Numbered from the stretch's first letter, positions 33,896 to 42,038 are shown. The stretch: 64,000 nucleotides of DNA from JADGQN01 sp035315185 (GCA_035315185.1 DATFYE010000032.1:1-64000), one strand, 5' to 3'. The notes: a model not told the origin generated them from the sequence alone. Program-made: numbers and translations.

Positions 33896-35458
33896 ATGGT
33901 TCTGATTCATCCTCCTGTTGCCAAGGCGTGCGAGCCGCCGGCTGGCATCCCAAAATTGGCGGGATTCCTGGACGCCAACAATGTCGAGTGCCTCCTTCTT
34001 GACCTAAATCTCGAAGAAACTCTACACCTATTGGGAACCAGGGTTATGCAAACAGACACCTGGACCAAGAGGGCGGTGCGCAACCTCCCACGGAACCTTG
34101 ATGCGCTGCGGGATTGGCATCTTTATCAGAACCCTGACCGATACAAACGGGCAGTCATGGATCTTAACCGGATCGTGACAGTTCATGGTCAGAGGTTTGG
34201 TGCCCGCCTGAGCCTTGCCGACTATCGGCACGATAAACGTTCACCCTTGCGAAGTGACGACCTCCTATACTGTGCTGAACATGCGGATACAGATCCCTAC
34301 TGTGCTCTTTTTTCTGACAGGCTGCGCGATGTCGCAGGGAGAGTATCAGACGGAGTCATTGGTTTTTCCCTCAACTACCTCAGTCAGGCGCTTCCCACTT
34401 TTTCCATGCTGGGGTTCCTGCGGCGGGAGTTTCCATCAATGAGACTGGTCCTTGGGGGTGGCCTTGTTACATCCTGGCTACAAAAGCAGGACTGGGAGAA
34501 TCCGTTCGCAGGTCTCGTAGACGACATGGTTTGCGGGCCGGGAGGATATCCTCTGCTCAGACTGGCAGGAAAAAGTCTAATTTCATCTGATAACGCGTTG
34601 CCGCGATTCTCTGATTTGCCGTTAGGGCAGTATCTATCGCCCGGCCTGATCGTGCCCTATGCGGCCTCCTCCGGATGCTACTGGGGCCGTTGTTCCTTTT
34701 GCCCGGAACGCACGGAAGGCAGTGACTACTGCCCGTTTCCGCCTCACCGTGTTCTGACGCACCTCGAGCGTCTGGCTGCTGAATTGAAGCCGGCACTCTT
34801 CCACCTTGTGGACAACGCCATCAGTCCAACTCTCATGGAACGGATGTCGCAGGAAGGGAGCGCGAGCCGGATCATTGCTGATGGCTCAGTTACGCCGTGG
34901 TATGGCTTTGCTCGTGTTACCCGGCATTTGACCGATCCCGATTTTTGCAAGGGGCTCGCAGCATCCGGGTGTGTGATGCTGAAGCTCGGTGTTGAATCGG
35001 CTGACCAGGATGTGCTCGATGCGATGCAGAAAGGGCACGACGTGGAGACGGCACGTCTCACCCTCGGTGCGCTGAAAAGAGCCGGAATCTCTACGTTCGT
35101 CTACCTCCTTTTGGGCACGCCTCAGGAAACAGAGGTTTCGGCGCGCGCGACGCTGGAGTTTGTGGTCCGGGAAAGTGCGCACATCGACTTTCTCAACTTG
35201 GCCCTGTTCAACCTTCCTATCGCCAGTCCCGAGGCAAATCTCTTACGGATCAGGCCTTTTTTTGATGGAGATCTTTCTCTTTACACCGACTTCGTGCATC
35301 CGGCTGGATGGGAGAGGCGTAGAGTGCGTCAGTTTCTGGAGGGTGAGTTCAGGCGCCATCCGGCCGTGCAAAAGATTCTCAGGAATAATCCGCCGTTTTT
35401 TACATCCAATCATGCGCCTCTGTTCGCGCTGGCGCAACAAGATCGCTACCTGCGGTAG
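33896..35458 (+). CDS. B12-type radical SAM protein with CX4CX2C cluster motif
   Basis: The 520-residue protein has an N-terminal region like the cobalamin-binding fold of BchE-type enzymes (IPKLAGFLDANNVECLLLDL), then a radical SAM domain. The cluster cysteines are C261, C266 and C269 in GCYWGRCSFC, that is CX4CX2C instead of CX3CX2C; this variant occurs in a subgroup of these proteins. Later strands are normal (VMLKLGVESADQDVLDAMQKG, then FVYLLLGTPQET). The substrate is unknown. The start ATG 33896 follows GGGG. Its TAG stop lies inside the first hairpin of the palindrome array at 35445-35670. Confidence 0.82.
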   Translation: MVLIHPPVAKACEPPAGIPKLAGFLDANNVECLLLDLNLEETLHLLGTRVMQTDTWTKRAVRNLPRNLDALRDWHLYQNPDRYKRAVMDLNRIVTVHGQRFGARLSLADYRHDKRSPLRSDDLLYCAEHADTDPYCALFSDRLRDVAGRVSDGVIGFSLNYLSQALPTFSMLGFLRREFPSMRLVLGGGLVTSWLQKQDWENPFAGLVDDMVCGPGGYPLLRLAGKSLISSDNALPRFSDLPLGQYLSPGLIVPYAASSGCYWGRCSFCPERTEGSDYCPFPPHRVLTHLERLAAELKPALFHLVDNAISPTLMERMSQEGSASRIIADGSVTPWYGFARVTRHLTDPDFCKGLAASGCVMLKLGVESADQDVLDAMQKGHDVETARLTLGALKRAGISTFVYLLLGTPQETEVSARATLEFVVRESAHIDFLNLALFNLPIASPEANLLRIRPFFDGDLSLYTDFVHPAGWERRRVRQFLEGEFRRHPAVQKILRNNPPFFTSNHAPLFALAQQDRYLR

Positions 35459-35670
35459 CTTGAGGACCATCCCGCCTGCGGCACGATTCGAGAGCGGCCT
35501 CGCTTAAGGACCGGCTCTGACGAGTCTTAAGGACCGGGAGCTGCGCTCCCTTGAGGCCCGTCGCCTGTGGCGACTTAAGGCAGTTGCTTGCAGCCTCAAA
35601 CGCTAGCGCTCCTCAAGGCCGAAGGCCGGTCCTCGATCGCAGTGATCCTCAAGCGCAGCGGTAGGTCGTG
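35445..35670. repeat. hairpin array 1 with TTGAGGACCG-type linkers
   Basis: Perfect hairpins of 6-bp stem and 3-base loop occur at 35445-35459 (GCTACC/GGTAGC), 35536-35550 (GGGAGC/GCTCCC) and 35560-35574 (GTCGCC/GGCGAC). Weaker ones are CGCTAGCG (35601-35608) and GGCC-GAA-GGCC (35617-35627). The linkers are TTGAGGACC, TTAAGGACCGG and TTGAGGCCCG in the first half and the reverse-complement type CCTCAAG in the second half, so the whole array is itself an inverted repeat. A 17-base string TCCTCAAGCGCAGCGGT (35646-35662) recurs in array 2 at 51328-51344. It fills the gap between two genes and includes a stop codon. Confidence 0.75.
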
Positions 35671-35737
35671 CTTGACATGCTGCGTCGATATGTATAAAAC
35701 AGTGCAACTTCAGCTTGAGGGAGTGAAAAGCTAACCT

Positions 35738-36322
35738 ATGTGTAAAGATCGAAGACTGGTCGTGGCAATCGTGTTCTGTTTAACCTGCCTGGCTGCTCCG
35801 GCGGTGCATGGGAAAACTGGAACCTTTAGACAACAGTCCTACGGGCCTCGCGGTCGCGTTGAGTTTGTTGGGGAGGTTGTTAAGGTGGACGCGGAATCGC
35901 GGAGTATGACGCTCAGAAGCAGAGGTAACACCGTCAGCTTTGATATCTCCAACCCGCTGTTACAAGGCTACGGCAGTATCGCTGGCATAAAGAAAGGAGA
36001 TAGGGTAGGGGTAGGCTATACAACTAATGGGGTTCGTATCGTAAAGTCACCCAAAATCGCGGTTGAAGCCGGCGGGGAAAAAGCTGTTGTCGAAAAGGTT
36101 CCGTCGGTCCAGAAGCGCAAGAAACCATCGCCTTTCGCGCGCAGGATGAACACGGACGGGAAGAGCTTTGCGGATGTGGACAATAATAGAGACGGCAAGA
36201 TAACCCCGATAGAACTCTCCGTGGTCATACCTAATTTAACGATGGAGCAGTTTCGTCAATACGACAAGAACCACGACGGACATCTGGACAGAGCCGAATT
36301 CGAACAGATCACGCTGCCGTAA
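35738..36322 (+). CDS. secreted EF-hand protein
   Basis: The 194-residue protein has a signal peptide (VVAIVFCLTCLAAPAVHG), a beta-rich middle part (FVGEVVKVDAESRSMTLRSR, then IKKGDRVGVGY) resembling small OB-like periplasmic domains, a basic linker and two EF-hand loops near the C-terminus: DVDNNRDGKITPIE and DKNHDGHLDRAEF. The loop positions 1, 3, 5 and 12 carry D/N/E, so Ca2+ binding is likely. The start ATG 35738 has GGGAG upstream. It lies between two palindrome-rich repeat elements. Function unknown; a Ca-dependent periplasmic or surface role is inferred. Confidence 0.75.
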   Translation: MCKDRRLVVAIVFCLTCLAAPAVHGKTGTFRQQSYGPRGRVEFVGEVVKVDAESRSMTLRSRGNTVSFDISNPLLQGYGSIAGIKKGDRVGVGYTTNGVRIVKSPKIAVEAGGEKAVVEKVPSVQKRKKPSPFARRMNTDGKSFADVDNNRDGKITPIELSVVIPNLTMEQFRQYDKNHDGHLDRAEFEQITLP

Positions 36323-36385
36323 CCAATCTTGTCTTGTCACACAGAGAGCACATAGCGACCAGGGCCGCAACGAAGACAGCACTTC

Positions 36386-36685
36386 ATCTCACGCCCACTC
36401 GCTCCGCTCATTCGAGGCCGCAGAGCCGCAGAGGAAAATCCCAGAGGGGAGAACAGCAGAAGGAGAGGCACTTCAGAGCAAGAGTGTGCTTGCTCTGAAT
36501 TCTCGGAGAGAATTCCTCGCACCGCATCCGGCGTTGCCGGAAATTTGCAGGAACCAAACCCCTTCCGGCATAGCCGGACGGAGTTTGCCCGGAATGGTCC
36601 TCTCAACCATTCCGGGCAAGAATCTCATTCTCTCTTTCGCCCTTCCTCTGCGACTCTGCGGCCTCTAGCGAAGCGGGCGTGAGAT
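36386..36685. repeat. 300-bp palindrome-rich element with terminal inverted repeats
   Basis: The ends (36386-36433 and 36645-36685) are inverted copies: both begin ATCTCACGCCC and end GAGGCCGCAGAG plus CGCAGAGG when read inward. Inside are perfect palindromes: CAGAGCAAG/CTTGCTCTG (36474-36497), GAATTCTC/GAGAATTC (36497-36515), TCCGGC/GCCGGA twice (36527-36541 and 36564-36578, 3-base loops) and a 13-bp stem TTGCCCGGAATGG (36585-36597) with its partner at 36607-36619. There is no transposase or open frame. It looks like a non-autonomous mobile palindrome (MITE-like) or a structured RNA module. Confidence 0.75.
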
Positions 36686-36718
36686 AATGTCTGTGATTAG
36701 CTCAAGCGGACCGGGTCT

Positions 36719-37807
36719 TCAGAGGTTGAAGCGGATATGGAGTATATCCCCATCCTTTACCACATAGTCTTTGCCTTCAATGTTCACCAGGCCTTTTTCT
36801 CGTGTCACATGCTCGGAGCCGCACTGCGCGAAATGCTCGTACGAGATGACTTCGGCTTTGATGAAGCCCTTCTGCATATCCGAGTGTATCTTGCCGGCCG
36901 CAACGTATGCAGTTGTATGTCTCGGGATTGTCCACGCCCGCAGCTCTTTGCCGACAAGCGTGTAAAACGTGATCAGGTCGAGGATTGCATAGCCGGCGGT
37001 GATAACACCTTCTATGCCGCGTGCCTTCATGCCGTAAAGCTCCATGAAAGAACTCATCTCTTCAGGAGGGAGCGATGCCAGCTCCTCTTCAAGTCTGCCG
37101 CAAATCGGGACCACCGGCCTCCCTCTTGGTTTGATCAGCCCCTGAAAGCATGCCGGTTCCGGGCTTCCCAGATCCTGTTCACCAATGTTGGCCACGTAGA
37201 AAAGCGGCTTGGCCGTGATCAGTCCGAATGAACGCACGAGTTCTCCTTCTTCGGGCGTAAAGCTGTCACTATTCAAGAATTCTCCACGAGACAGGGTTTC
37301 CTTAATCCTGAGCAAGACGTGTTGTTCCTCACCGCGCTTTTCCTTGGAAACTCTAGCCAGCCGCTCCAGCTTGTCGAGACGCTCCTCGACGATCTCCAGG
37401 TCAGAGATAACGATTTCGGTTTCGACGATGTCCGCATCTCGCGCGGGATCGATGCCATCATAGACGTGTGGTATCTTCTCGGCTTCGAAGCAGCGCACTA
37501 CATGGGCTATGGCGTCCACTGCCCTGACGTGGCCCAGGAATTTGTTCCCGAGCCCCTCGCCTTTGTGTGCGTCTTTTATGAGACCCGCGATGTCGACGAA
37601 CTCAATCGACGTCGGTGTAACTTTCTCCGGTTTGACCAATCGCGCGAGGTTGGCAAGACGCGTATCAGGAACGGGCACGATACCCACATTCGGCTCTATG
37701 GTACAGAAGGGATATGGCTGGGCCGCCACGCAGAGGGCGGTGAGCGCATTGAAGATGGTCGACTTGCCCGAATTTGGAAGTCCGATTATGCCGCAGGAGA
37801 AACCCAT
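36719..37807 (-). CDS. ychF: redox-regulated ATPase YchF (Obg-like)
   Basis: The 362-residue TRAFAC P-loop ATPase has G1 GLPNSGKST, G3-region DIAGLIKDAHKGEGLGNKFL and the C-terminal TGS-like domain ending in ITLRF-like DGDILHIRFNL. Family members hydrolyse ATP rather than GTP and associate with ribosomes. I start at ATG 37807 (MGFSCGIIG), behind GGGGG, rather than the earlier in-frame ATG. It is the last gene of the housekeeping block and is separated from pth by a word-repeat element. Confidence 0.95.
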   Translation of the reverse strand: MGFSCGIIGLPNSGKSTIFNALTALCVAAQPYPFCTIEPNVGIVPVPDTRLANLARLVKPEKVTPTSIEFVDIAGLIKDAHKGEGLGNKFLGHVRAVDAIAHVVRCFEAEKIPHVYDGIDPARDADIVETEIVISDLEIVEERLDKLERLARVSKEKRGEEQHVLLRIKETLSRGEFLNSDSFTPEEGELVRSFGLITAKPLFYVANIGEQDLGSPEPACFQGLIKPRGRPVVPICGRLEEELASLPPEEMSSFMELYGMKARGIEGVITAGYAILDLITFYTLVGKELRAWTIPRHTTAYVAAGKIHSDMQKGFIKAEVISYEHFAQCGSEHVTREKGLVNIEGKDYVVKDGDILHIRFNL

Positions 37808-37829
37808 CCAGACCCCCGTTACGAACAAG

Positions 37830-37985
37830 AACTGTTACAAGTTGCAAGTTACAGGTTACAAGACAAAGATGTTACACGCAATATGTTACAGGCAACGCCG
37901 TTACAGTCCTGCAACAGCCATCGTCCTTAACTTGTAACAGCTCTTGTTGTTAACCTGCAACCTGTAACGCATTTAAACCTGTAAC
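37830..37985. repeat. GTTACAGGTTACA-word inverted repeat element
   Basis: The left arm (about 37830-37862) reads GTTACAAGTTGCAAGTTACA followed by GGTTACAAGA. The right arm (about 37942-37970) holds the complement (TCTTGTTGTTAACCTGCAACC), so the arms pair over about 28 bases. Further single GTTACA words lie between and after them. It fills the pth-ychF gap. The word differs from those of the elements at 1360, 33727 and 45806 but the design is the same. Confidence 0.65.
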
Positions 37986-37990
37986 ATCTT

Positions 37991-38539
37991 TCAACCTCTG
38001 TTATACAGGCTCATTGCCTTTGCCGGGCTTTCAGTTACGAGCGTGTGAAGAGCATCAACGGCCGTATCGAGTATTTCAGCGATCGGCTCCAGCTCGTCTT
38101 TTCTGAAGCGCACGAGCACGTATTCCTCGGGAGAGAGCACGGGGTCTCTCCCTATACCTATTTTCAGCCTGTGAAAAAGGGGTGAACCAAGAAAATCAAT
38201 GATCGACCGGACGCCCTTGTGACCTCCATCGCTGCCGTTCCATCGAATCTTGATTCTCCCGAAATCCATGTCCAGATCATCGTGGATGAGAACCAGGTTA
38301 TCGAGAGGAATGTTTCGCTTTCGGACGAGTGACGCAAGCGGGCCGCCGGACAGGTTCATATATGTGTCCGGCTTGGCCAGAATAAGATCGTTCGTTTCAC
38401 CGACGATGCATTTTGAGGCTTTCTTATTTACGTCAATTCCGAAGTGCTCCGCATATCGGTCTATCACGAGATAGCCGAGGTTGTGCCTTGTGTACTTGTA
38501 TCCAGCGCCCTTATTTCCCAGGCCGCAAAACAGGAACAA
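37991..38539 (-). CDS. pth: peptidyl-tRNA hydrolase
   Basis: The 182-residue enzyme would release peptides from peptidyl-tRNA that dissociates from ribosomes. The key regions are present: GLGNKGAGYKYTRHNLGY with the catalytic His, KPDTYMNLSG and HDDLDMDFGRIKIRWNGSDG followed by GHKGVRSI. Normal length. The ATG abuts the stop of rplY, consistent with the conserved pair rplY-pth. Confidence 0.96.
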   Translation of the reverse strand: MFLFCGLGNKGAGYKYTRHNLGYLVIDRYAEHFGIDVNKKASKCIVGETNDLILAKPDTYMNLSGGPLASLVRKRNIPLDNLVLIHDDLDMDFGRIKIRWNGSDGGHKGVRSIIDFLGSPLFHRLKIGIGRDPVLSPEEYVLVRFRKDELEPIAEILDTAVDALHTLVTESPAKAMSLYNRG

Positions 38540-39232
38540 CTATGCTTTCTCCTTCTTCTCCTTCTTGTCCTTCTCCTTTTCCTCCTTCTCCTTCTCCTTC
38601 TCTTCCTTCTCCTCTGCTGGAGCGGCAGCCTCTTCTCCAACCGGTGCTGCAACCTCTGCCGGCTTCTCCTCAGCCTGTGGCGGTGTCACGCCGACCACAG
38701 CGACATCAGGCGGCGCGAGCAGTTTTATGCCGGGTAGACTGATCTCGTTCACGTGTATTGAATCACCGATATCGAGAGCGGATATGTCGACATCGATCTT
38801 CTCCGGAATCTGCCCGGGCAAGCTCTCCACCATGATGGTTCTGAGATGCTGCTCGATAACGCCGCCTTTCACCAGTCCCACGGGTTCGCCCACCAGGTGT
38901 ATCGGCACTTCGACCTGGACCGCACGTTCCATTGATACCTGCAGAAAATCGATATGCAGTACAGCGTCATTAAGCGCGGCCTTTTGTAGGTCCTTCAGCA
39001 TGACCGGTCTTTCTTCTGCGTGGTCATTCCGTTTGAGTTCCATCTTGATAATCGTGTTACTCTTGACACGGCTCTGCACGGTTTTCCATTCCTTTGCCGA
39101 TATTCGTAACGGAAGCGGCTCCACATCTTTCCCGTAAAGAATGGCCGGAATTATGCCTGATTTTCTCAGTCTTCGTGCTATGTTCTTGCCACCCTGCACT
39201 CTACTTTCTGCTTTCAAACGTATTTCTTCCAT
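38540..39232 (-). CDS. rplY: ribosomal protein bL25 (Ctc form) with Lys/Glu-rich tail
   Basis: The 230-residue long form of bL25 has an N-terminal 5S rRNA-binding domain (GKNIARRLRKSGIIPAILYG) and a C-terminal beta domain (VEVPIHLVGEPVGLVKGG, then IDVDISALDIGDSIHVNEI). The last 40 residues are an extension of Ala/Pro followed by an almost pure Lys/Glu repeat, unusually long and likely disordered. On the DNA the tail is a (TTCTCC)-like polypyrimidine tract on the plus strand around 38541-38610, liable to length change. It lies 18 bases behind prs. Confidence 0.95.
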   Translation of the reverse strand: MEEIRLKAESRVQGGKNIARRLRKSGIIPAILYGKDVEPLPLRISAKEWKTVQSRVKSNTIIKMELKRNDHAEERPVMLKDLQKAALNDAVLHIDFLQVSMERAVQVEVPIHLVGEPVGLVKGGVIEQHLRTIMVESLPGQIPEKIDVDISALDIGDSIHVNEISLPGIKLLAPPDVAVVGVTPPQAEEKPAEVAAPVGEEAAAPAEEKEEKEKEKEEKEKDKKEKKEKA

Positions 39233-39250
39233 CCTACTACCTCCTCTTTC

Positions 39251-40189
39251 CTATACAAATAATGAGCTTACAGACGAGTCATCGTGAATTCTTTTTATAG
39301 CTTCGCCCAGAATGGGTGACACATCAAGTACCTCGAGACGCCGCAGTTTGTCTACCTTGTCGTGAAGGGGAATGGTGTTGGTGACAACAAGCTTGTGCAG
39401 CTCGGAGGCGTTCAATTTTTCTATGGCATTGCCTGACAGTACGGCATGCGTACAGCCCGCGTATACCATCGACGCACCATCGCGAACCAGAGCCTCTGCA
39501 GCCTGGACTATGGTGCCCCCGGTATCAATCATGTCGTCAAGCAGAATGGTTACTTTTCCTTCCACCTCGCCGACGATATGCATTACCTTAGAGACGTTCG
39601 GACTTTCCCTCCTCTTGTCTATAATTGCGATTGACGCATTTTTCAGTCTTTTGGCAAATTCTCTGGCCCTTTCAACGCCGCCTGCATCGGGCGAGACGAC
39701 CACGACCTCTCCCACAATGCTGCTGAAATATTCCAGCTGGACCGGCAGCGCATAGAGATGGTCCACGGGTATATCGAAAAAGCCCTGAATCTGCCCCACG
39801 TGCAGGTCCATGGCCAGAATCCTCGACGCACCCGCAACCTCCATCAGGTCGGCCACGAGTTTTGCTGATATGGGAGCCCTCGGTGTAACCTTGCGGTCCT
39901 GTCTCGCGTATCCGTAATACGGGATCACCACCGTAATCCGCGCAGCGGACGCCCTCTTGAGGGCATCGAGCATTATCAGGAGTTCCATAAGATTTTCGTT
40001 GACCGGCGGACACGTTGATTGGATGAGAAAGGTGTCCATGCCGCGCACAGACTCCTCAATCTCAACCTGGATCTCCCCATCACTGAATCTGCCTATCTTG
40101 GCCTTGCCATGTTCCAGGCCGAGGAACTGGCAGATTCTTTCAGCGATCTCTCTGTTCGCGCTCCCACTGAATATCTTCAGTTTATCCAC
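39251..40189 (-). CDS. prs: ribose-phosphate pyrophosphokinase
   Basis: The 312-residue enzyme would make PRPP from ribose 5-phosphate and ATP for purine, pyrimidine, His, Trp and NAD synthesis. The family motifs are intact: GRFSDGEIQVEIEESVRG, YARQDRK, DLHVGQIQGFFDIPVDHL and the PRPP loop LDDMIDTGGTIVQAA. It follows tRNA-Gln by 24 bases and precedes rplY. Confidence 0.97.
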   Translation of the reverse strand: MDKLKIFSGSANREIAERICQFLGLEHGKAKIGRFSDGEIQVEIEESVRGMDTFLIQSTCPPVNENLMELLIMLDALKRASAARITVVIPYYGYARQDRKVTPRAPISAKLVADLMEVAGASRILAMDLHVGQIQGFFDIPVDHLYALPVQLEYFSSIVGEVVVVSPDAGGVERAREFAKRLKNASIAIIDKRRESPNVSKVMHIVGEVEGKVTILLDDMIDTGGTIVQAAEALVRDGASMVYAGCTHAVLSGNAIEKLNASELHKLVVTNTIPLHDKVDKLRRLEVLDVSPILGEAIKRIHDDSSVSSLFV

Positions 40190-40213
40190 ACCTTACCCCC
40201 TGCCGGAGAAATA

Positions 40214-40285
40214 CTGGGGTGGGAGGATTCGAACCTCCGAATGCGGGCTCCAAAGGCCCGTGTCTTACCGCTTGACGACACCCCA
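40214..40285 (-). tRNA. tRNA-Gln (anticodon UUG)
   Basis: The minus strand gives a 72-base cloverleaf: acceptor TGGGGTG/CACCCCA with discriminator G, a D arm with CAAGCGGTAAGAC, an anticodon loop CTTTGGA presenting TTG, and a T arm containing GGTTCGAATCC. It sits between spoVG and prs in the housekeeping block, a placement shared with several deltaproteobacteria (ispE - tRNA-Gln - prs). Confidence 0.95.
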
Positions 40286-40299
40286 ATGCTTACTGCTTA

Positions 40300-40566
40300 C
40301 TACAACGTGACTGGTCCCAGCTGGCTGTGGAAAGCCTCCAGTACCCTGGCTTCTATCATCTCTCTCATCGCGCTGTTTAAAGGATGCGCTGTGTCGCGGT
40401 ACGAGCCATCCTTCATCTTTTTGCTCGGCATGGCTACGAAAAGCTTGGTGTCACCGTCTATCACCTTCAAGTCCCTTACGATAAAACATTGATCGAATAC
40501 AATGGAAGCGTATGCCCTGACCTTCTTCTCACTCACGGGATAGATCTTGATGCCGGTGATTTCCAT
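40300..40566 (-). CDS. spoVG: SpoVG family protein
   Basis: This 88-residue protein has the full SpoVG fold signature (KVRAYASIVFDQCFIVRDLK, then MPSKKMKDGSYRDTAHPLN). In Gram-positives SpoVG is a site-specific DNA- or RNA-binding regulator; homologues in non-sporulating deltaproteobacteria are also linked to ispE and their role is unclear. The start ATG 40566 has a strong AGGAGGGAGAC right after the ispE stop, so the two are co-transcribed. Confidence 0.95.
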   Translation of the reverse strand: MEITGIKIYPVSEKKVRAYASIVFDQCFIVRDLKVIDGDTKLFVAMPSKKMKDGSYRDTAHPLNSAMREMIEARVLEAFHSQLGPVTL

Positions 40567-40578
40567 GTCTCCCTCCTG

Positions 40579-41415
40579 CTATGAACTGTGGACCACGAAG
40601 ACACTTCCTAAATCACGTACTTTTTCCGCAGCTACCCGTGCATCGCCTTCCTTTTCGAAGACCCCAAAAACCGAGGAGCCACTCCCGCTCATCAGCGAAC
40701 CAATGGCTCCCGCTTTTCGTAACCTTTCTTTTGCCGTATGTATTTCAGGATGAAGAGAAAAGGCGACTCTCTCCAAGTCGTTCTCCAGCATCCGCGCAAC
40801 GTTGAAAACAGTGTCTAACCGCCCCGACAATGTAATATGCTTTTGAGGCAAAGTCAATGACATTTTTAGGCCTTGGTACACCTCCGCTGTATTCAAGATG
40901 ATAGCGGGATAGACGATTACGTACCAGATACGGGGGATTTGAATCGGGGCGATCTGCTCTCCGACACCCCTCATGATGCACGGTTTACCATACAGAAAGA
41001 GGGGTACATCCGCACCGATCTTGGCTCCGAGCTCAAAAAGATCGGCAGAGCTGACGGACAGACTCCAGAGTTTCACCAGAGCCATGAGCGCTGTAGCTGC
41101 GTTGCTGCTCGGCCCCCCAAGCCCTGCGCCTACGGGTATATTCTTTTGAATGAAGAAACGGACGCCGCGCTTGACGTGATAGGTTTCTTTAAGCAGCGTG
41201 GCAGCCCTGTATACGGTGTTAGCCAGCCCTGGAGGCAGGATATGCTTATCGTCCTCAACCGTAACTATATCTTCCGAAACTTCTTCGATTTGTATCACGT
41301 CCCTGAGAGAAATGATATCGACAACACTGAGAATCTCGTGATAGCCATCCGGTCTCTCTGCGAGTACCTTGAGTAAGAGATTTACCTTCGCGGGGGAGGG
41401 ATACGTTTCAATCAT
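40579..41415 (-). CDS. ispE: 4-diphosphocytidyl-2-C-methyl-D-erythritol kinase
   Basis: The 278-residue GHMP kinase of the non-mevalonate (MEP) isoprenoid pathway phosphorylates CDP-ME. Signatures are PSPAKVNLLLKVLAERPDGY, the ATP loop IPVGAGLGGPSSNAATAL and the C-terminal GSLMSGSGSSVFGVF. It lies 20 bases behind the YhhQ-type gene. Function is secure. Confidence 0.95.
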   Translation of the reverse strand: MIETYPSPAKVNLLLKVLAERPDGYHEILSVVDIISLRDVIQIEEVSEDIVTVEDDKHILPPGLANTVYRAATLLKETYHVKRGVRFFIQKNIPVGAGLGGPSSNAATALMALVKLWSLSVSSADLFELGAKIGADVPLFLYGKPCIMRGVGEQIAPIQIPRIWYVIVYPAIILNTAEVYQGLKMSLTLPQKHITLSGRLDTVFNVARMLENDLERVAFSLHPEIHTAKERLRKAGAIGSLMSGSGSSVFGVFEKEGDARVAAEKVRDLGSVFVVHSS

Positions 41416-41435
41416 GATTAAAGTGAGGACTCCAC

Positions 41436-42038
41436 TTACTCTGCCGCCGCCCTCACTACCCTGTTTCGCAGCGACGGGATATAGATCAAGGGAAGGCTGA
41501 TTACTGTGATAGCCATCTTGATCAGATACTGTCCCTTAACGAGTGGAATCACGGGCAGTGCCCCATAAAAGGCTAAGAATATGAAGACGACACTATCTAC
41601 AAAGGTTGAGAAGACGTTACTCATAAGCACCCGCGACCATTTCCATCGCTTCACACGGTTTCGCCAAAGGTGATAGACCTCGATGTCCACGAGCGAGCTC
41701 ACGAGATATGCTGTCAGGCTGGCGCATACGATTCTCGGGGTAGAGCCTAAGACAACCGAGTAAGCGCGACTCTCGGAAAAAAAAGTTGGTGCAGGGAGGT
41801 GGATAACCAGATACGAGTATGCTGCAAGCAGAATATTGGCCAGGAAGGCGCCATAGATGACCTTGCGTGTTCCTTTCTTGCCGAACACTTCATGGATCAA
41901 GTCGACAAGGGTGAAGGTGAGGGTATAGATGAAGACCGCTGACGGCACAACGATGCTACCCACTTGCACGGGCCGCCCGGCTGTGACGTTTGCTATGATT
42001 TCACAGGCGACGTAAAGGCCAACGAGAATGAGTCCCAC
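41436..42038 (-). CDS. queuosine-precursor transporter family protein (YhhQ/VUT)
   Basis: This 200-residue membrane protein has about six TM helices and the VUT-family pattern (VTAGRPVQVGSIVVPSAVF, then TFTLVDLIHEVFGKKGTRKV, then VDIEVYHLWRNRVKRWKW, then SNVFSTFVDSVVFIFLAF). Members import queuine or 7-cyano-7-deazaguanine-type precursors for tRNA modification. No riboswitch is evident because the gene starts directly at the RNase G stop. Substrate is by homology. Confidence 0.85.
   Translation of the reverse strand: MGLILVGLYVACEIIANVTAGRPVQVGSIVVPSAVFIYTLTFTLVDLIHEVFGKKGTRKVIYGAFLANILLAAYSYLVIHLPAPTFFSESRAYSVVLGSTPRIVCASLTAYLVSSLVDIEVYHLWRNRVKRWKWSRVLMSNVFSTFVDSVVFIFLAFYGALPVIPLVKGQYLIKMAITVISLPLIYIPSLRNRVVRAAAE

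Noticed and set aside
35445..35670. Possible CRISPR array because of repeated units
   Set aside because: The recurring parts are short linkers around hairpins, unit lengths are irregular, orientation flips midway and there are no 25-40-base unique spacers or cas genes.
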